DNA of 46,978 bases from Pseudoalteromonas fuliginea (GCF_000690055.1 NZ_JJNZ01000018.1:1-46978), one strand, 5' to 3'; shown: positions 1 to 8,909, counted from the first letter of the stretch. Program-made: numbers and translations. Notes: generated by a model from the sequence alone, not told the origin.

Positions 1-305
1 CAACCAAAAAACATTACGAGCTTTGCTCGTCGCGTCAGCAAGCTGTACGCCTACAGGTAAAGCTGAACTCGGGGTTTAATATTTACTGTAGACGCCGAGC
101 TTGCTCGCGTGAAAGCGCAGCTTTTAATCAAATCGTTATAGTTACGCTTACAACCAAAAAACATTACGAGCTTTGCTCGTCGCGTCAGCAAGCTGTACGC
201 CTACAAATAAAGCTAAACTCGGGTTTAATATTTATTGCAGACGCCGAGCTTGCTCGAGTGAAAAGCGCAGCTTTTAATTAAATCGTTTATTCTAGTTACG
301 CTTAT
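1..305. repeat. Tandem pair of about 150-bp REP-like (BIME-like) units
   Basis: Two head-to-tail units begin with the same words at 1 and 151 (caaccaaaaaacattacgag) and end near 150 and 304; a third start is visible at about 304. Each unit contains a small hairpin (CGAG CTTTG CTCG type) followed by the words GTCAGCAAGCTGTACGCC. Further on, in inverted orientation, comes a related word (GTAGACGCCGAGCTTGCTCG, about 91-110 and 239-258). A forward and an inverted REP-like motif in one unit resembles a BIME. The same motif recurs at 21905-22000. No convincing ORF lies here; 306-458 is AT-rich upstream sequence of the next gene. Confidence 0.75.
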
Positions 306-458
306 AACCAAAAATTAAGCACTTATGATTCAATCAATATGTTGTTTAAAATATAGCCTTGCCATTTATTTAACAGCAATTTATTCTAGGTTACAGTTGA
401 TGTAGTCGCATAAAAGGTGATCAATAAAATATAAACTAAAATCAAAAGGATTTTTAAA

Positions 459-3400
459 ATGATATCACTAACATCACTTGATCGCGTTGTTCCTTCCTCA
501 TATTTAGCACCAGCTAAAGCCCACGACTTACTCGAAAGCCTATCTTCTGCCGCAAATTTAAAAAAGTACTTTAATATTGATGAAGCAAATAGCACTAAGC
601 TTTCTGATATTATTACTTTGGTTAACAGTGCTTATGGAATTATTAAAGACCCCAATATAGATGACCTAGTCGAGGAAATAAAAAAGGTCATTGAATTTAT
701 AGTCGTACTTTTTTCAGCTGAACAAATAAAAAAAATTAAAAGCTCTGAAATTTATCAAGAAGCCTATAAAGCATTTCAACTTTGGTCTGTTCTTGAAACA
801 CCAATTGGTGAACAAACTAACGGATTAAAAAAAGAGTTTGAATTTACTAAAGAGCACAAATCAAAAATTGATCAACTTAGTGTTGGTGTAACAGCTGGTG
901 CCTACGGTGAATTTAGTATCTCTGTTTTAAATGACACAAAGCGCCCAACATTTTTATCCAAAACACTTCCAAATGGGTTTTGCCTCGTCAATCAAGATGT
1001 AAAAGCTGCCTATGATATTAATGTATCAACATCAACCTCTGCTAATATTTTTAAAATAGGTGCCGGTTTAGATAAATCAGGTAGTGTGGAGTTTGATTCG
1101 TACTACCAAGTAAATGAAGAAACTACTAGCTATAAAACCCTGTGGAGTATGTTTAAAAAACCAGTTCGCCCTTGGAACTTGAACGATATAAACACTCAAT
1201 TAGTCAAGCGTACTAGTAGTGATGCTAGAGAGGGATATCGTGCATTTTCAATTAAAATGGCATCTTCTCTAATATTATCTGGCGAATTAGAAATTGGAAA
1301 ATCGCTCGCTTCAAAAACAAATCTTAAAGGGCACCTTATTGGAGTAGACGCCTCCGTAGCAGTCTCACTTTCAAGGCGCCAAGAAATAGCTGGTGACTTG
1401 GAACTTGATGTATATCGTAATGATCAACAGCAAATAGAACTATTACTAACTTTAAGAGAAACAGAGCAGACAAAAAACACCTTAAAACTAGCACTTGAAG
1501 CAGAAATTGAAGGAATGGATGCACTCGCCAAACAGTACATAGAAATGCTGCTTGGTAAAGGTAATGAACTGGTTAGTAAGCTTGAGGAATACAGTAACCC
1601 TGGCCAAATCTTGGTTGATGACATATTACATACAATTGATGAAGATACATGGTACAAGCCAATAGCCGAAATCACACTAGGACAAAATGAGATCGATGAT
1701 GTAATTAAAAAGTTACTTGATGATGAGCTAATCGTGCAATTCAATAAGACATTGCTCTCAACAGAAGCGGCCCCAGACGACTTAGCAACATCTATAATTA
1801 ATAGATTACTGAGTTTATTTGGTGTTGTGCAATCAAATGCTGACCCTATTTTTATGGCTGCTCAGCACAAGTCAGAAAAATATCTGTCTGAAAAAATAAA
1901 AATATTACAGCAAAAACTTCGTGAGAAAGCGGATGAGTTTGCTAACGATTTAAAAGAGAAAACAGCTTCCCAACTAAAACCTATCGCTTCGCTCGGCGAT
2001 GACGTAGCACAGACGATTGCTAATTTTGATCAAAATATAGAAGCTAATTTTAATCGTGTAATAAATCGATACCAGATATTTAAAAAGAACATCACTGAAA
2101 AATTAGAAAAAGCAGCCAACATTAAGTTTGGTCTTAATTTAGAATCGATTAAACAACAACGTTTATTCGAACTTCAAAAATTAAAAATAACAATCCTCCA
2201 ACCAGAAAATAAACAAGTACAAACCTTATTCCGCTGTTTAGCGATAGGCGACGGGAAAAAAGCCTCATTACTTATGCAAGCATTAAACAGAGCGGGTGCA
2301 ATAAACTTAATACCTATCACTACACGGTTTGAAACAGCACTTAATAGTTCAACTCGGCTGGGCCTAAACATTATTGGCTTTGATATTAGTAAAGTACGCG
2401 ATATTAATCGAGACTTAACGGTTGAAGTTGATGCCAATGGTAACTTATATGTTAAACACGATTACACCATTAAAGGAACTGCATCAGGGCTTTCAGAATC
2501 CAGACAAGCAAAATTAGGAATCATCTTTGGTGTTGCGCAATCAGCATTAGATCCCGAGTTTAATGGTGCTATTTCACTTGAATATACAAATCAAGATAAC
2601 AAACTGCACAATTTAAGAGAGATTGAAGACTTCTTTGATTCCCTTGATTTGTCGACCCACCGTCATGCCGACTCTTTACCAATAGATGTACCCATACTTA
2701 TTCCCGAGCAAAATATAAAAGTCGCAATTAGTCGTTATCAACATAGTATTGAAAACAGCAACATTTATACTAGTAGCGTCATAGCAATGACGATGCGTTC
2801 TGGGCATGAAGTCTATGCACAATTTGAACAGCTAAATGGCGATAAGCTATATCATAATGCAGCACGTTATTTAATTTACTTACAAAGTGGTTCGCCTTTT
2901 GAAAGGAAAGTTATTTTTAATATACTGCATTTATATGCCCTAAAAGATGAATCATATAATGATCTAAGTATATTGTTTGACCATTTATTAGATGGGGATT
3001 CTAGTAGAACCGTTGATTACCGTCGTATTAAAAAAGATTTAAAAAATACAGATAAATGGGATGACTATCTTGCGCTTGTCCCTGATTCTCAAAATGGTGC
3101 CAATGCAAATAAGTCGTGGAAGGGAGTAGCTAAACGCCTTACAACCATTGGAAAAGCTGCAAGAGCGCTAAAGCGTTTTCCAACAACATTAAAAAATGTA
3201 AAAAAAGCAGTTAAAGCATTTGATGCCAGTACAAACCATTTTGAAACGCTAGAAAAACTAAATCAAACCTTACTAAAACTCACTCACGAATTGGAAGAAG
3301 ACTTAGATTATTGGATTGGGGTTAAAAGCATAACGCAAAACCTGATAGATGATTTATTCTCAAAATTAGGATGGGGTAAAGCAGGAATAAATACGCGTTT

Positions 3401-3512
3401 ACTTATTTTTTGTATTTTACTAGAGGACTCTATCGAACATGAGAGTTCACTATTTTTAACGACCATCACGTTAAGTAATCAGTCCAACAATAGAGAAATC
3501 ATTAAAATTTGA
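459..3512 (+). CDS. Orphan large protein of unknown function, 1017 aa
   Basis: I do not recognise this protein. ATG at 459 is preceded by an AAAAGGA ribosome site at a normal distance. No signal peptide, lipobox or N-terminal membrane segment is visible, so it is probably cytoplasmic or exported by a non-Sec route. The visible layout is a helical N-terminus (about 1-140) and a beta-rich, Ser/Thr/Gly-rich segment (about 145-350). A long charged helical, coiled-coil-like middle follows (about 350-600), rich in Lys, Glu, Leu and Gln. A second beta-rich segment (about 640-730) has alternating hydrophobic residues reminiscent of the first. The tail is Lys-rich and helical (about 900-960) with a short hydrophobic patch before the C-terminus. 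Codon use is AT-rich, and repeats flank the gene on both sides with no operon partner. This suggests a mobile or recently acquired gene. A large effector, scaffold or surface protein is possible, but nothing in the sequence settles it. Confidence 0.85.
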   Translation: MISLTSLDRVVPSSYLAPAKAHDLLESLSSAANLKKYFNIDEANSTKLSDIITLVNSAYGIIKDPNIDDLVEEIKKVIEFIVVLFSAEQIKKIKSSEIYQEAYKAFQLWSVLETPIGEQTNGLKKEFEFTKEHKSKIDQLSVGVTAGAYGEFSISVLNDTKRPTFLSKTLPNGFCLVNQDVKAAYDINVSTSTSANIFKIGAGLDKSGSVEFDSYYQVNEETTSYKTLWSMFKKPVRPWNLNDINTQLVKRTSSDAREGYRAFSIKMASSLILSGELEIGKSLASKTNLKGHLIGVDASVAVSLSRRQEIAGDLELDVYRNDQQQIELLLTLRETEQTKNTLKLALEAEIEGMDALAKQYIEMLLGKGNELVSKLEEYSNPGQILVDDILHTIDEDTWYKPIAEITLGQNEIDDVIKKLLDDELIVQFNKTLLSTEAAPDDLATSIINRLLSLFGVVQSNADPIFMAAQHKSEKYLSEKIKILQQKLREKADEFANDLKEKTASQLKPIASLGDDVAQTIANFDQNIEANFNRVINRYQIFKKNITEKLEKAANIKFGLNLESIKQQRLFELQKLKITILQPENKQVQTLFRCLAIGDGKKASLLMQALNRAGAINLIPITTRFETALNSSTRLGLNIIGFDISKVRDINRDLTVEVDANGNLYVKHDYTIKGTASGLSESRQAKLGIIFGVAQSALDPEFNGAISLEYTNQDNKLHNLREIEDFFDSLDLSTHRHADSLPIDVPILIPEQNIKVAISRYQHSIENSNIYTSSVIAMTMRSGHEVYAQFEQLNGDKLYHNAARYLIYLQSGSPFERKVIFNILHLYALKDESYNDLSILFDHLLDGDSSRTVDYRRIKKDLKNTDKWDDYLALVPDSQNGANANKSWKGVAKRLTTIGKAARALKRFPTTLKNVKKAVKAFDASTNHFETLEKLNQTLLKLTHELEEDLDYWIGVKSITQNLIDDLFSKLGWGKAGINTRLLIFCILLEDSIEHESSLFLTTITLSNQSNNREIIKI

Positions 3513-3515
3513 TAA

Positions 3516-3714
3516 TTAACCTGAATTCTGGTTAAGATACTTACTAACCTACTGAATTATATTGATATTTAAATTTATTTTCTCTAGCCAGAGATTTTCA
3601 GTGAAAACAAGGCGAATTTACGCGTCAATAGCTGACCTATTGCAAGTAAATTCAACGCAGTGAGCGCTGAAAATAGTTGCTTGAGGTAGATTTATTATCC
3701 AGAGTTCAGGTTAA
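3516..3714. repeat. MITE-like element with 16-bp terminal inverted repeats
   Basis: The left end TTAACCTGAATTCTGG (3516-3531) and the right end CCAGAGTTCAGGTTAA (3699-3714) are inverted repeats with one mismatch, enclosing 199 bp without an ORF. The interior has its own partial symmetry: TTTTCAGTG near 3596 against CGCTGAAAAT near 3665. It begins 3 bp after the stop codon of the 1017-aa gene and probably acts as its 3' hairpin. The size, ends and lack of coding suggest a non-autonomous element. A degenerate short relative (TGAACTCT...AGAGTTCA) lies at 11180-11210. Confidence 0.65.
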
Positions 3715-3746
3715 CTAGCGGCCCATAATAAGCTCGCTTACTATAG

Positions 3747-4424
3747 TTATTGTTTAGGGTAATTGGAAGGGAAAAATGCTTTTTTAGCATCTTCATCAAA
3801 CTCTTTTTTAAAGGCTATATCAGTACCAATTACGCGTGCACGTGCAACCGCTGGGCGGCTATCAATGCTTTCAAACCAACGTTTAAGATTAGGATAAGGC
3901 GCTAAGCCCTCTTCACCTAATACAACCGACGCTTTATCAATCCACCCCCATGCAGATACATCAGCAATGGTATATGTATCACCCACAATAAAGTCACGAC
4001 CTTCAAGGTGCGTATCAAGCACTTCGTAGTGACGCTGTGCTTCACGCAAATATCGATTAACCGCGTAATCAAGCCCTTCTGGCGCCATATGTCTAAAGTG
4101 TACACTTTGCCCAGAATACGGACCCAAACCAGATGCAATAAACATTAACCACGACAGCATTTCAGCGCGGTCATCGGCCTTCCCCTCTAGCTTTGCATAT
4201 TTTTCAGAAAGGTACATTAAAATAGCATTCGAATCGAACACACGCGTTTCACCATCAACAATGGCAGGTGCTTTAGCGTTTGGATTAATTGCTTTAAATT
4301 CAGGTGTATGTTGCTCACCTTTCAAAGTATCAAGAGGAACAAGCTCAAACGGCAAGCCTGTTTCTTCTAAAAAGAGTGCCACCTTCATTGGGTTAGGCGT
4401 ATGGTGAAAATAAAATTTAATCAT
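3747..4424 (-). CDS. Glutathione S-transferase family protein, nu-class (YfcG/YghU-like)
   Basis: The 225-aa protein has an N-terminal thioredoxin-fold domain (about 1-82) and an all-helical C-terminal domain (about 90-205). Family marks are TPNPMKVALFLEE at the N-terminus, NPNAKAPAIVD before the cis-Pro, and FDSNAILMYLSEKY, which contains the glutathione-binding Ser. The C-domain words GLGPYSGQSVHFRHMAPE match the nu-class, whose E. coli members are disulfide-bond reductases using glutathione. I chose ATG at 4424 because GAGGGA lies 8 bases before it; an in-frame start 13 codons upstream has no such site. It stands alone, divergent from the DUF1223 gene. Cytosolic; the physiological substrate is unknown. 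Confidence 0.88.
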   Translation of the reverse strand: MIKFYFHHTPNPMKVALFLEETGLPFELVPLDTLKGEQHTPEFKAINPNAKAPAIVDGETRVFDSNAILMYLSEKYAKLEGKADDRAEMLSWLMFIASGLGPYSGQSVHFRHMAPEGLDYAVNRYLREAQRHYEVLDTHLEGRDFIVGDTYTIADVSAWGWIDKASVVLGEEGLAPYPNLKRWFESIDSRPAVARARVIGTDIAFKKEFDEDAKKAFFPSNYPKQ

Positions 4425-4600
4425 GTAAAGTCCCTCAATAATTGAACAATGATTAAAGCACAACTTGAGCGGGTGTTCAAATTAAGTTTTTAATAGATAA
4501 ATATACGGTTAAAACGTGATTTAATTGTGAGTATTTCGTGATACTTCATCTACAAATATCACTTATGCTACAGACAGTATAAATCTTTTCGAGAAGTAAC

Positions 4601-5371
4601 ATGCCTTTTAAAACACTGTCTCAATCGCTTTTTCCAGCATTGGCTGGGTTAATAATATTTTGCTCTCAAAGCCAAGCTGCTGAGCAAGTAACCATTACAA
4701 GTACAGCTAATCCAACTACCTTTTTAGAGCTTTACACATCGCAAGGCTGCAGTAGTTGCCCACCAGCAGAGCGCTGGATTTCAACGTTTACAGATGATGA
4801 AAAACTATGGACTGATTTAATCCCTATTAATTTTCATGTTACTTATTGGGATTATTTAGGATGGAAAGACCCCTTTGCCTCTGCTGTTTTTAGTAAAAGA
4901 CAACGCACCTATAAAGCCTTAGGTAAAAGCCGTATTGTAGCAACACCCGGGTTTATGGTTAACGGCAGCGGATGGCAAGGTTGGTTTTATAAACAAACCA
5001 TACCTATAACTAAAACCCCTTATTTAGGTAATTTAAAAGCGACTATAAACAACAGTAAAATTAACCTCGAATACGATACCGTTAATACCAAAGATGATAC
5101 TAACCAAAACTTAACAGCTCATGTAGCTCTGTTAGGCTTTGGTATAGAAACACCAATACACAGCGGCGAAAACGCAGGCCATAAGTTAAAACACGACTTT
5201 GTCGTTATAGGTTACGAGCAAAGTAACATGCAAACTAAGCAGCAATTATCATTAACTGACTTAACCCTGCCTCGCGCTAAAAAAATATCGCCAACAAAGC
5301 AAGCATTAGTGTTTTGGGTATCTAAAAAAGGCGACCCGACTCCACTGCAAGTTGCAGCAGATTGGTTTTAA
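4601..5371 (+). CDS. Secreted DUF1223 (thioredoxin-like) protein
   Basis: This 256-aa protein starts with a Sec signal peptide (hydrophobic stretch about 10-22, likely cleavage after SQAA near 26). The family signature follows at once: FLELYTSQGCSSCPPAERW, with a CSSC thioredoxin-like redox motif. Further conserved words are NFHVTYWDYLGWKDPFA and RQRTYK. DUF1223 proteins are periplasmic or secreted with a thioredoxin-like fold; their function is not established, although the CxxC suggests redox work. GAGAAG precedes ATG 4601. It is monocistronic and divergent from the GST gene. Confidence 0.87.
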   Translation: MPFKTLSQSLFPALAGLIIFCSQSQAAEQVTITSTANPTTFLELYTSQGCSSCPPAERWISTFTDDEKLWTDLIPINFHVTYWDYLGWKDPFASAVFSKRQRTYKALGKSRIVATPGFMVNGSGWQGWFYKQTIPITKTPYLGNLKATINNSKINLEYDTVNTKDDTNQNLTAHVALLGFGIETPIHSGENAGHKLKHDFVVIGYEQSNMQTKQQLSLTDLTLPRAKKISPTKQALVFWVSKKGDPTPLQVAADWF

Positions 5372-5520
5372 TATGGATAAAATAAAAAGCTAAAGTTTAA
5401 AAAGTATCAGCTGTTTAAAATCTATCTCAAAAAAGTCTAAAAGTAGGCCACCATAATGCCTTTAACTATACAACTTGTTAGTAATCCACTCATGGTCATA
5501 TACGTAAATATAAAGCGTTG

Positions 5521-5757
5521 CTAGGTATCTCTTTTTAAAACAAAAGAGACTAAAAATAGGGTCGCGATAATAACCACACTCAGCACAACTCCATAAATAA
5601 ATGAGCCGCAAAAATGTGGTAAAACAGATAAGGAGAGCGCGGTTAAGTTAGTGCCAAAGAATGCTATTGGTTCTTTAACTTTTCGTAATAAAGCGAATAG
5701 GAATATGGCGAAAGTTAGGTCATATAATAGAATAACAGCTGTATGTTGCAGTACTGG
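5521..5757 (-). pseudogene. Remnant of a small membrane protein (no start codon)
   Basis: The reverse strand stays open for 78 codons, from just after a TAG (5758-5760) to a TAG at 5521-5523. It would encode a very hydrophobic peptide with two probable membrane helices: AVILLYDLTFAIFLFALL and VVLSVVIIATLFLVSFVL, the latter followed by KRDT at the end. There is no ATG or GTG in a useful position and no ribosome site. This looks like the C-terminal part of a decayed membrane-protein gene, though a rare start codon cannot be excluded. Family not recognised. The rest of 5372-5878 shows nothing else I can support. Confidence 0.4.
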
Positions 5758-5878
5758 CTAATTCAAATCACATAAACACTATTTTTATCAACGTAAAACT
5801 GACATCCAGAGCTCTAAATACTGCACTCCCAGAGTTTAAAAAGTTTTACCCGATTAAAAAAGTAACTTACTAAAAAAT

Positions 5879-6700
5879 TTACTGCTGACTCAATAACCAC
5901 TCTTTTGGCGCTTGCCCCGTTTTTTTCCTAAATACACGGGCAAGTGCGGAGCCATTTTCGTACCCAACTTGATTAGCCACTAAATCCATATTTTGATTTT
6001 TTAAAATAAGCTTTTTAGCAACCGATAAACGCCAATCAGCCAAATAGTCAGCCGGTGTTTGCTCAATTACTCGCTTAAAGGTATCGGCAAATTTAGAACG
6101 CGACATACCACACTCCTCAGCCATAGCGCTAAGCGACCAGCTTTGCTCTGGGGTTTGATGTATTTTAATTAATACCTTAGCCAACTGAGGATGGGCAAAC
6201 CCTGCCATCATTCCGCTTTTAATTGTTCCTTCTTCTAGTACTTTTCGCAGCACACTAATTAAAAATACATCGCATAAGCGATCTATAATTAAATGCTTAC
6301 CGCTGGCGTCTTTAAATGCCTCATCAAAAATCCAAAAAGCACTTTGCGCTAATAATCCATCACCCGTTAATTCGTAATTTAAGCAATAAGGCAGCGCCTG
6401 CAATAAAGGGCTATGCCCACCGCTTTGATAGCTAATTTGTGCACACACTAAATCAGCCCCCTCCCCCTTATCCGAAAATAAACAGTGCCCTGTAGAGTGA
6501 GGAAAAAATATAACCGAAGGCTTAGACAAAACGACTTCGAAGCCATTATTACTGCGCACTTTTAACGTACCTGAGCGCAATAAATGTAAATGCCCAACAC
6601 CTTTATCGTCACTAAAGTCGCTAGTACCACACATGTTCCCACTAAAAAACACATTGGCATTGAGTGAAAAATGCCTCAGCACACTCGAAAGTACGTCCAT
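5879..6700 (-). CDS. AraC-family transcriptional regulator with cupin sensor domain
   Basis: In this 273-aa protein, residues about 5-165 form an AraC-type cupin sensor (cupin_6-like, with HLHLLRSGTLKV and FFPHSTGHCLF). Residues about 175-270 hold the double helix-turn-helix domain: WSLSAMAEECGMSRSKFADTF, then the conserved TPADYLADWRL, VANQVGYENGSALARVFRKK and TGQAPKEW. AGAGG lies 6 bases before ATG 6700. It is divergent from the YHS-domain gene across a 126-bp gap, which makes that gene and the NTF2-like gene after it its probable targets. The ligand is unknown. Confidence 0.9.
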   Translation of the reverse strand: MDVLSSVLRHFSLNANVFFSGNMCGTSDFSDDKGVGHLHLLRSGTLKVRSNNGFEVVLSKPSVIFFPHSTGHCLFSDKGEGADLVCAQISYQSGGHSPLLQALPYCLNYELTGDGLLAQSAFWIFDEAFKDASGKHLIIDRLCDVFLISVLRKVLEEGTIKSGMMAGFAHPQLAKVLIKIHQTPEQSWSLSAMAEECGMSRSKFADTFKRVIEQTPADYLADWRLSVAKKLILKNQNMDLVANQVGYENGSALARVFRKKTGQAPKEWLLSQQ

Positions 6701-6826
6701 AAACGCCTCTTTGGATTATTGGTATGAAAATACAGACTAATAGACGCATATTAACCAAGCAATAACGATAAAGTACAGTTGAGTTTTAAACAAACACACT
6801 AATTAAATTCCCCTTTGGAGATACAC

Positions 6827-7297
6827 ATGAAATTTTCGACACTCACTAAATCAGCTTTTTTTGCAGCATCGGTACTTGCAAGTTCACTAAGCTTTGCAGC
6901 AGACATAGACGCAAATGCCGACGTTAACGACATTGCAATTAGTGGTTACGATACCGTTGCTTACTTTACCCAAAACAAAGCGATAACAGGCAGTTCTGAA
7001 TATACTGCAACGCATAAAAATGCCATTTATAAGTTCAGCTCAGCTAAGCACCGCGACTTATTTAGAGCTAACCCAGAAAAATACGCCCCACAATTTGGTG
7101 GCTTTTGTGCATTTGGTGTATCAATGGAGAAAAAGTTTGACGTAGATCCAGAGGCTTTCAAAATTGTTGAAAACAAACTTTATTTAAATCTTGATAAATC
7201 GGTTCAAAAACAATGGCTAAAAGACGTACCAGGCTTTATTAATTCAGCCGATTCAAACTGGTTTGACATAAAAGACAAAACAGCCAAAGAGCTTTAA
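6827..7297 (+). CDS. Secreted YHS-domain protein
   Basis: The 156-aa protein has a signal peptide (hydrophobic about 8-22, cleavage after SFAA). A YHS domain follows, with the family words GYDTVAYF, YKFSSAKHRDLFRANPEKYAPQFGGFCAF, and a C-terminal PGFI...NW motif. YHS domains are short and often sit in metal-handling proteins; the single Cys of GGFCAF and nearby residues may bind a metal. I chose ATG 6827 because TTGGAG at 6815-6820 is its ribosome site, so the TTG at 6815 belongs to that site. The AraC gene is divergent and the NTF2-like gene follows 99 bp later, with a GGTTGCT/AGCAACC hairpin (7331-7356) between them. Confidence 0.88.
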   Translation: MKFSTLTKSAFFAASVLASSLSFAADIDANADVNDIAISGYDTVAYFTQNKAITGSSEYTATHKNAIYKFSSAKHRDLFRANPEKYAPQFGGFCAFGVSMEKKFDVDPEAFKIVENKLYLNLDKSVQKQWLKDVPGFINSADSNWFDIKDKTAKEL

Positions 7298-7396
7298 TTA
7301 GTAAAATTTAACTTAAATATAATATTATGAGGTTGCTTTAGCTTACGCCAGCAACCTTAAGTTTAGTGCGTTTTAGAATTAGTAAAAGAGAGTTTT

Positions 7397-7831
7397 ATGT
7401 TGAAATCGTTGTTAGTTATTATAAGTGTTACCTTTTTATCGTTCAGTGCACACGCAGATAAAGCCTCTGATAAAGTCGCGATAAAAGCTGCAGTAAACGA
7501 CTACTTTCAGGGTCAAGGTGAGGCGAGTAAAGAGCGTTTATTTCGCGCATTTGCAGCAGAGCACGCAACAATGGTTGGTGTAGTAAAAAACGACGACGGT
7601 AAAGAAGTTATTAAGTCGTATAAAGATATGACCAGTGTACTTAACCAATGGGCATCAAACAAAAATCCAGCGGGTGGAAACCTCGATGGTGAAATTATTA
7701 GTATGAACATAGTTGACGATCGTTTAGCTGTTGTTTTATTTCGCTCTACTAACCGTTTTTATGATGCACTAACATTATCTAAATTAGATAATGAATGGAA
7801 AATAATCGCTAAAGCTTACATTTTGCAATAA
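7397..7831 (+). CDS. Secreted NTF2-like protein (putative lumazine-binding/SnoaL-type)
   Basis: This 144-aa protein has a signal peptide (about 1-20, cleavage near AHA-DK) followed by a compact alpha+beta barrel of the NTF2 type. It matches the putative lumazine-binding family: AIKAAVNDYFQGQGEAS, LFRAFAAEHATMVGVV and a C-terminal LSKLDNEWKIIAKAYI. Members bind small molecules or have no known activity. AAGAGAG precedes ATG 7397. Co-orientation with the YHS gene suggests a functional link, but the hairpin between them argues against a simple operon. Confidence 0.82.
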   Translation: MLKSLLVIISVTFLSFSAHADKASDKVAIKAAVNDYFQGQGEASKERLFRAFAAEHATMVGVVKNDDGKEVIKSYKDMTSVLNQWASNKNPAGGNLDGEIISMNIVDDRLAVVLFRSTNRFYDALTLSKLDNEWKIIAKAYILQ

Positions 7832-7898
7832 CTGTTAAGCCAGTAATCGCTGTTATAAATTTTAGCCTATTTATTTAATCATTAACTTGGTTCAAATA

Positions 7899-8240
7899 TT
7901 ACTTTGATTTATTTAACAGCGATTTTAAATCAGCAAACGGAGAATGCGTTGCAGCCTCTACTTTTCGCTCTGTAGTCGACCCGCCATACATAATGTGTTC
8001 GTGGTATTTATTGTGCTCATTATCGTGGCAATAAATACACAATAACTCCCAATTACTGCCATCCTCAGGATTATTACTGTGGTTGTGATCAACATGATGC
8101 ACCGTTAACTCACGTAAATTAGAGTACTCAAACTCACGAGCACAACGCCCGCATACCCAAGGGTACAATCTTAAGGCTTTTATTCGATAGCCTTCCTCTT
8201 GCTTCACATAAGCTTGAGGTACATCGTTATTCTTACTCAT
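7899..8240 (-). CDS. yajD: HNH nuclease family protein YajD
   Basis: The 113-aa protein has a zinc-binding HNH core: CGRC (about 30-33), then LTVHHVDHNHSNN carrying the HH of the nuclease motif. WELLCIYCHDNEH then gives the second CxxC and the final His. This architecture and the YajD-type N-terminal KALRLYPWVCGRC match the chromosomal YajD family, which is presumed to cleave nucleic acid but has no assigned role. CTGGA lies upstream of ATG 8240. It is a single gene in the ordinary chromosome and nothing suggests a defence cluster. Confidence 0.88.
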   Translation of the reverse strand: MSKNNDVPQAYVKQEEGYRIKALRLYPWVCGRCAREFEYSNLRELTVHHVDHNHSNNPEDGSNWELLCIYCHDNEHNKYHEHIMYGGSTTERKVEAATHSPFADLKSLLNKSK

Positions 8241-8384
8241 AATATTCCAGTTAAATTTGTTATTTCTATGCTTAACAAGTAAATAGCCAATATGTTAAAG
8301 CAAATATAAAAGTAAAACGTTCGTAAGGGATCTAACTTAAGCTACGTTTCGTATAAATCAGGTCTAATTATAAAGTTGAGCAAC

Positions 8385-8861
8385 ATGGAAAATATATTCC
8401 AAACAAGTCGGTTTTTGGTTGTAATCGCCGTTATTACCGCTGCAATATCATCATTACTCGTTTATGTTTCATGCATTAATATTGTAGCTAATATAGTAAT
8501 AACAACGCTATTTGACCTGCCTGATTCAGCTAAAGCCGGTAAAGCCCTAATAGTTGAACTACTGAAAATTCTTGATTTGCTACTAATCGGAATTACCTTA
8601 CAAGTTATTGCTATTAGCTTGTACCGACTATTTATAACACCATCTAAGCCTGAGGAAAGTAAATTTCTAGCTGCTTTTAATATTAAAGACTTTCATGATT
8701 TAAAAATAACTCTGGTACAAGTAACTTCAGTTGTACTGGTAATACTATTTTTAGAGCACGCAGTTGAGTTCGGCGGCACAATAGAAACACTCTACTTAGG
8801 TATTGCCATTGCGATCGTTATTGCAGCATCTACATTTGCATGGCGCTCAATGAAAGACTAA
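8385..8861 (+). CDS. YqhA family (UPF0114) inner-membrane protein
   Basis: This 158-aa protein has about four membrane helices: residues about 8-40, 55-85, 110-135 and 138-155. The conserved LLKILDLLLIGITLQVI...SLYRLFI and the later DLKITLVQV...LFLEHAVEF segment match the YqhA/UPF0114 family. The function is not established. I prefer ATG 8385 to the upstream TTG at 8376 because the TTGAG there is better read as a weak ribosome site. It is monocistronic. A perfect 11-bp inverted repeat (8880-8890 / 8899-8909) lies just after the stop. Confidence 0.82.
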   Translation: MENIFQTSRFLVVIAVITAAISSLLVYVSCINIVANIVITTLFDLPDSAKAGKALIVELLKILDLLLIGITLQVIAISLYRLFITPSKPEESKFLAAFNIKDFHDLKITLVQVTSVVLVILFLEHAVEFGGTIETLYLGIAIAIVIAASTFAWRSMKD

Positions 8862-8879
8862 CTAAACACATATTACTAT

Positions 8880-8909
8880 TAAGTAATTACATGCAGGTGT
8901 AATTACTTA
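8880..8909 (+). terminator. AT-rich hairpin after the yqhA-like gene
   Basis: TAAGTAATTAC (8880-8890) and GTAATTACTTA (8899-8909) pair perfectly around an 8-nt loop, 18 bp after the stop codon. No U-tract follows, so it may protect the 3' end more than terminate. Confidence 0.35.

Noticed and set aside
1..305. CRISPR array
   Set aside because: Only two units of about 150 bp with no short direct repeats and unique spacers, and no cas genes anywhere in the window.
7899..8240. HNH gene as part of a defence or homing system
   Set aside because: It matches the chromosomal YajD family and has no restriction, phage or intron neighbours.
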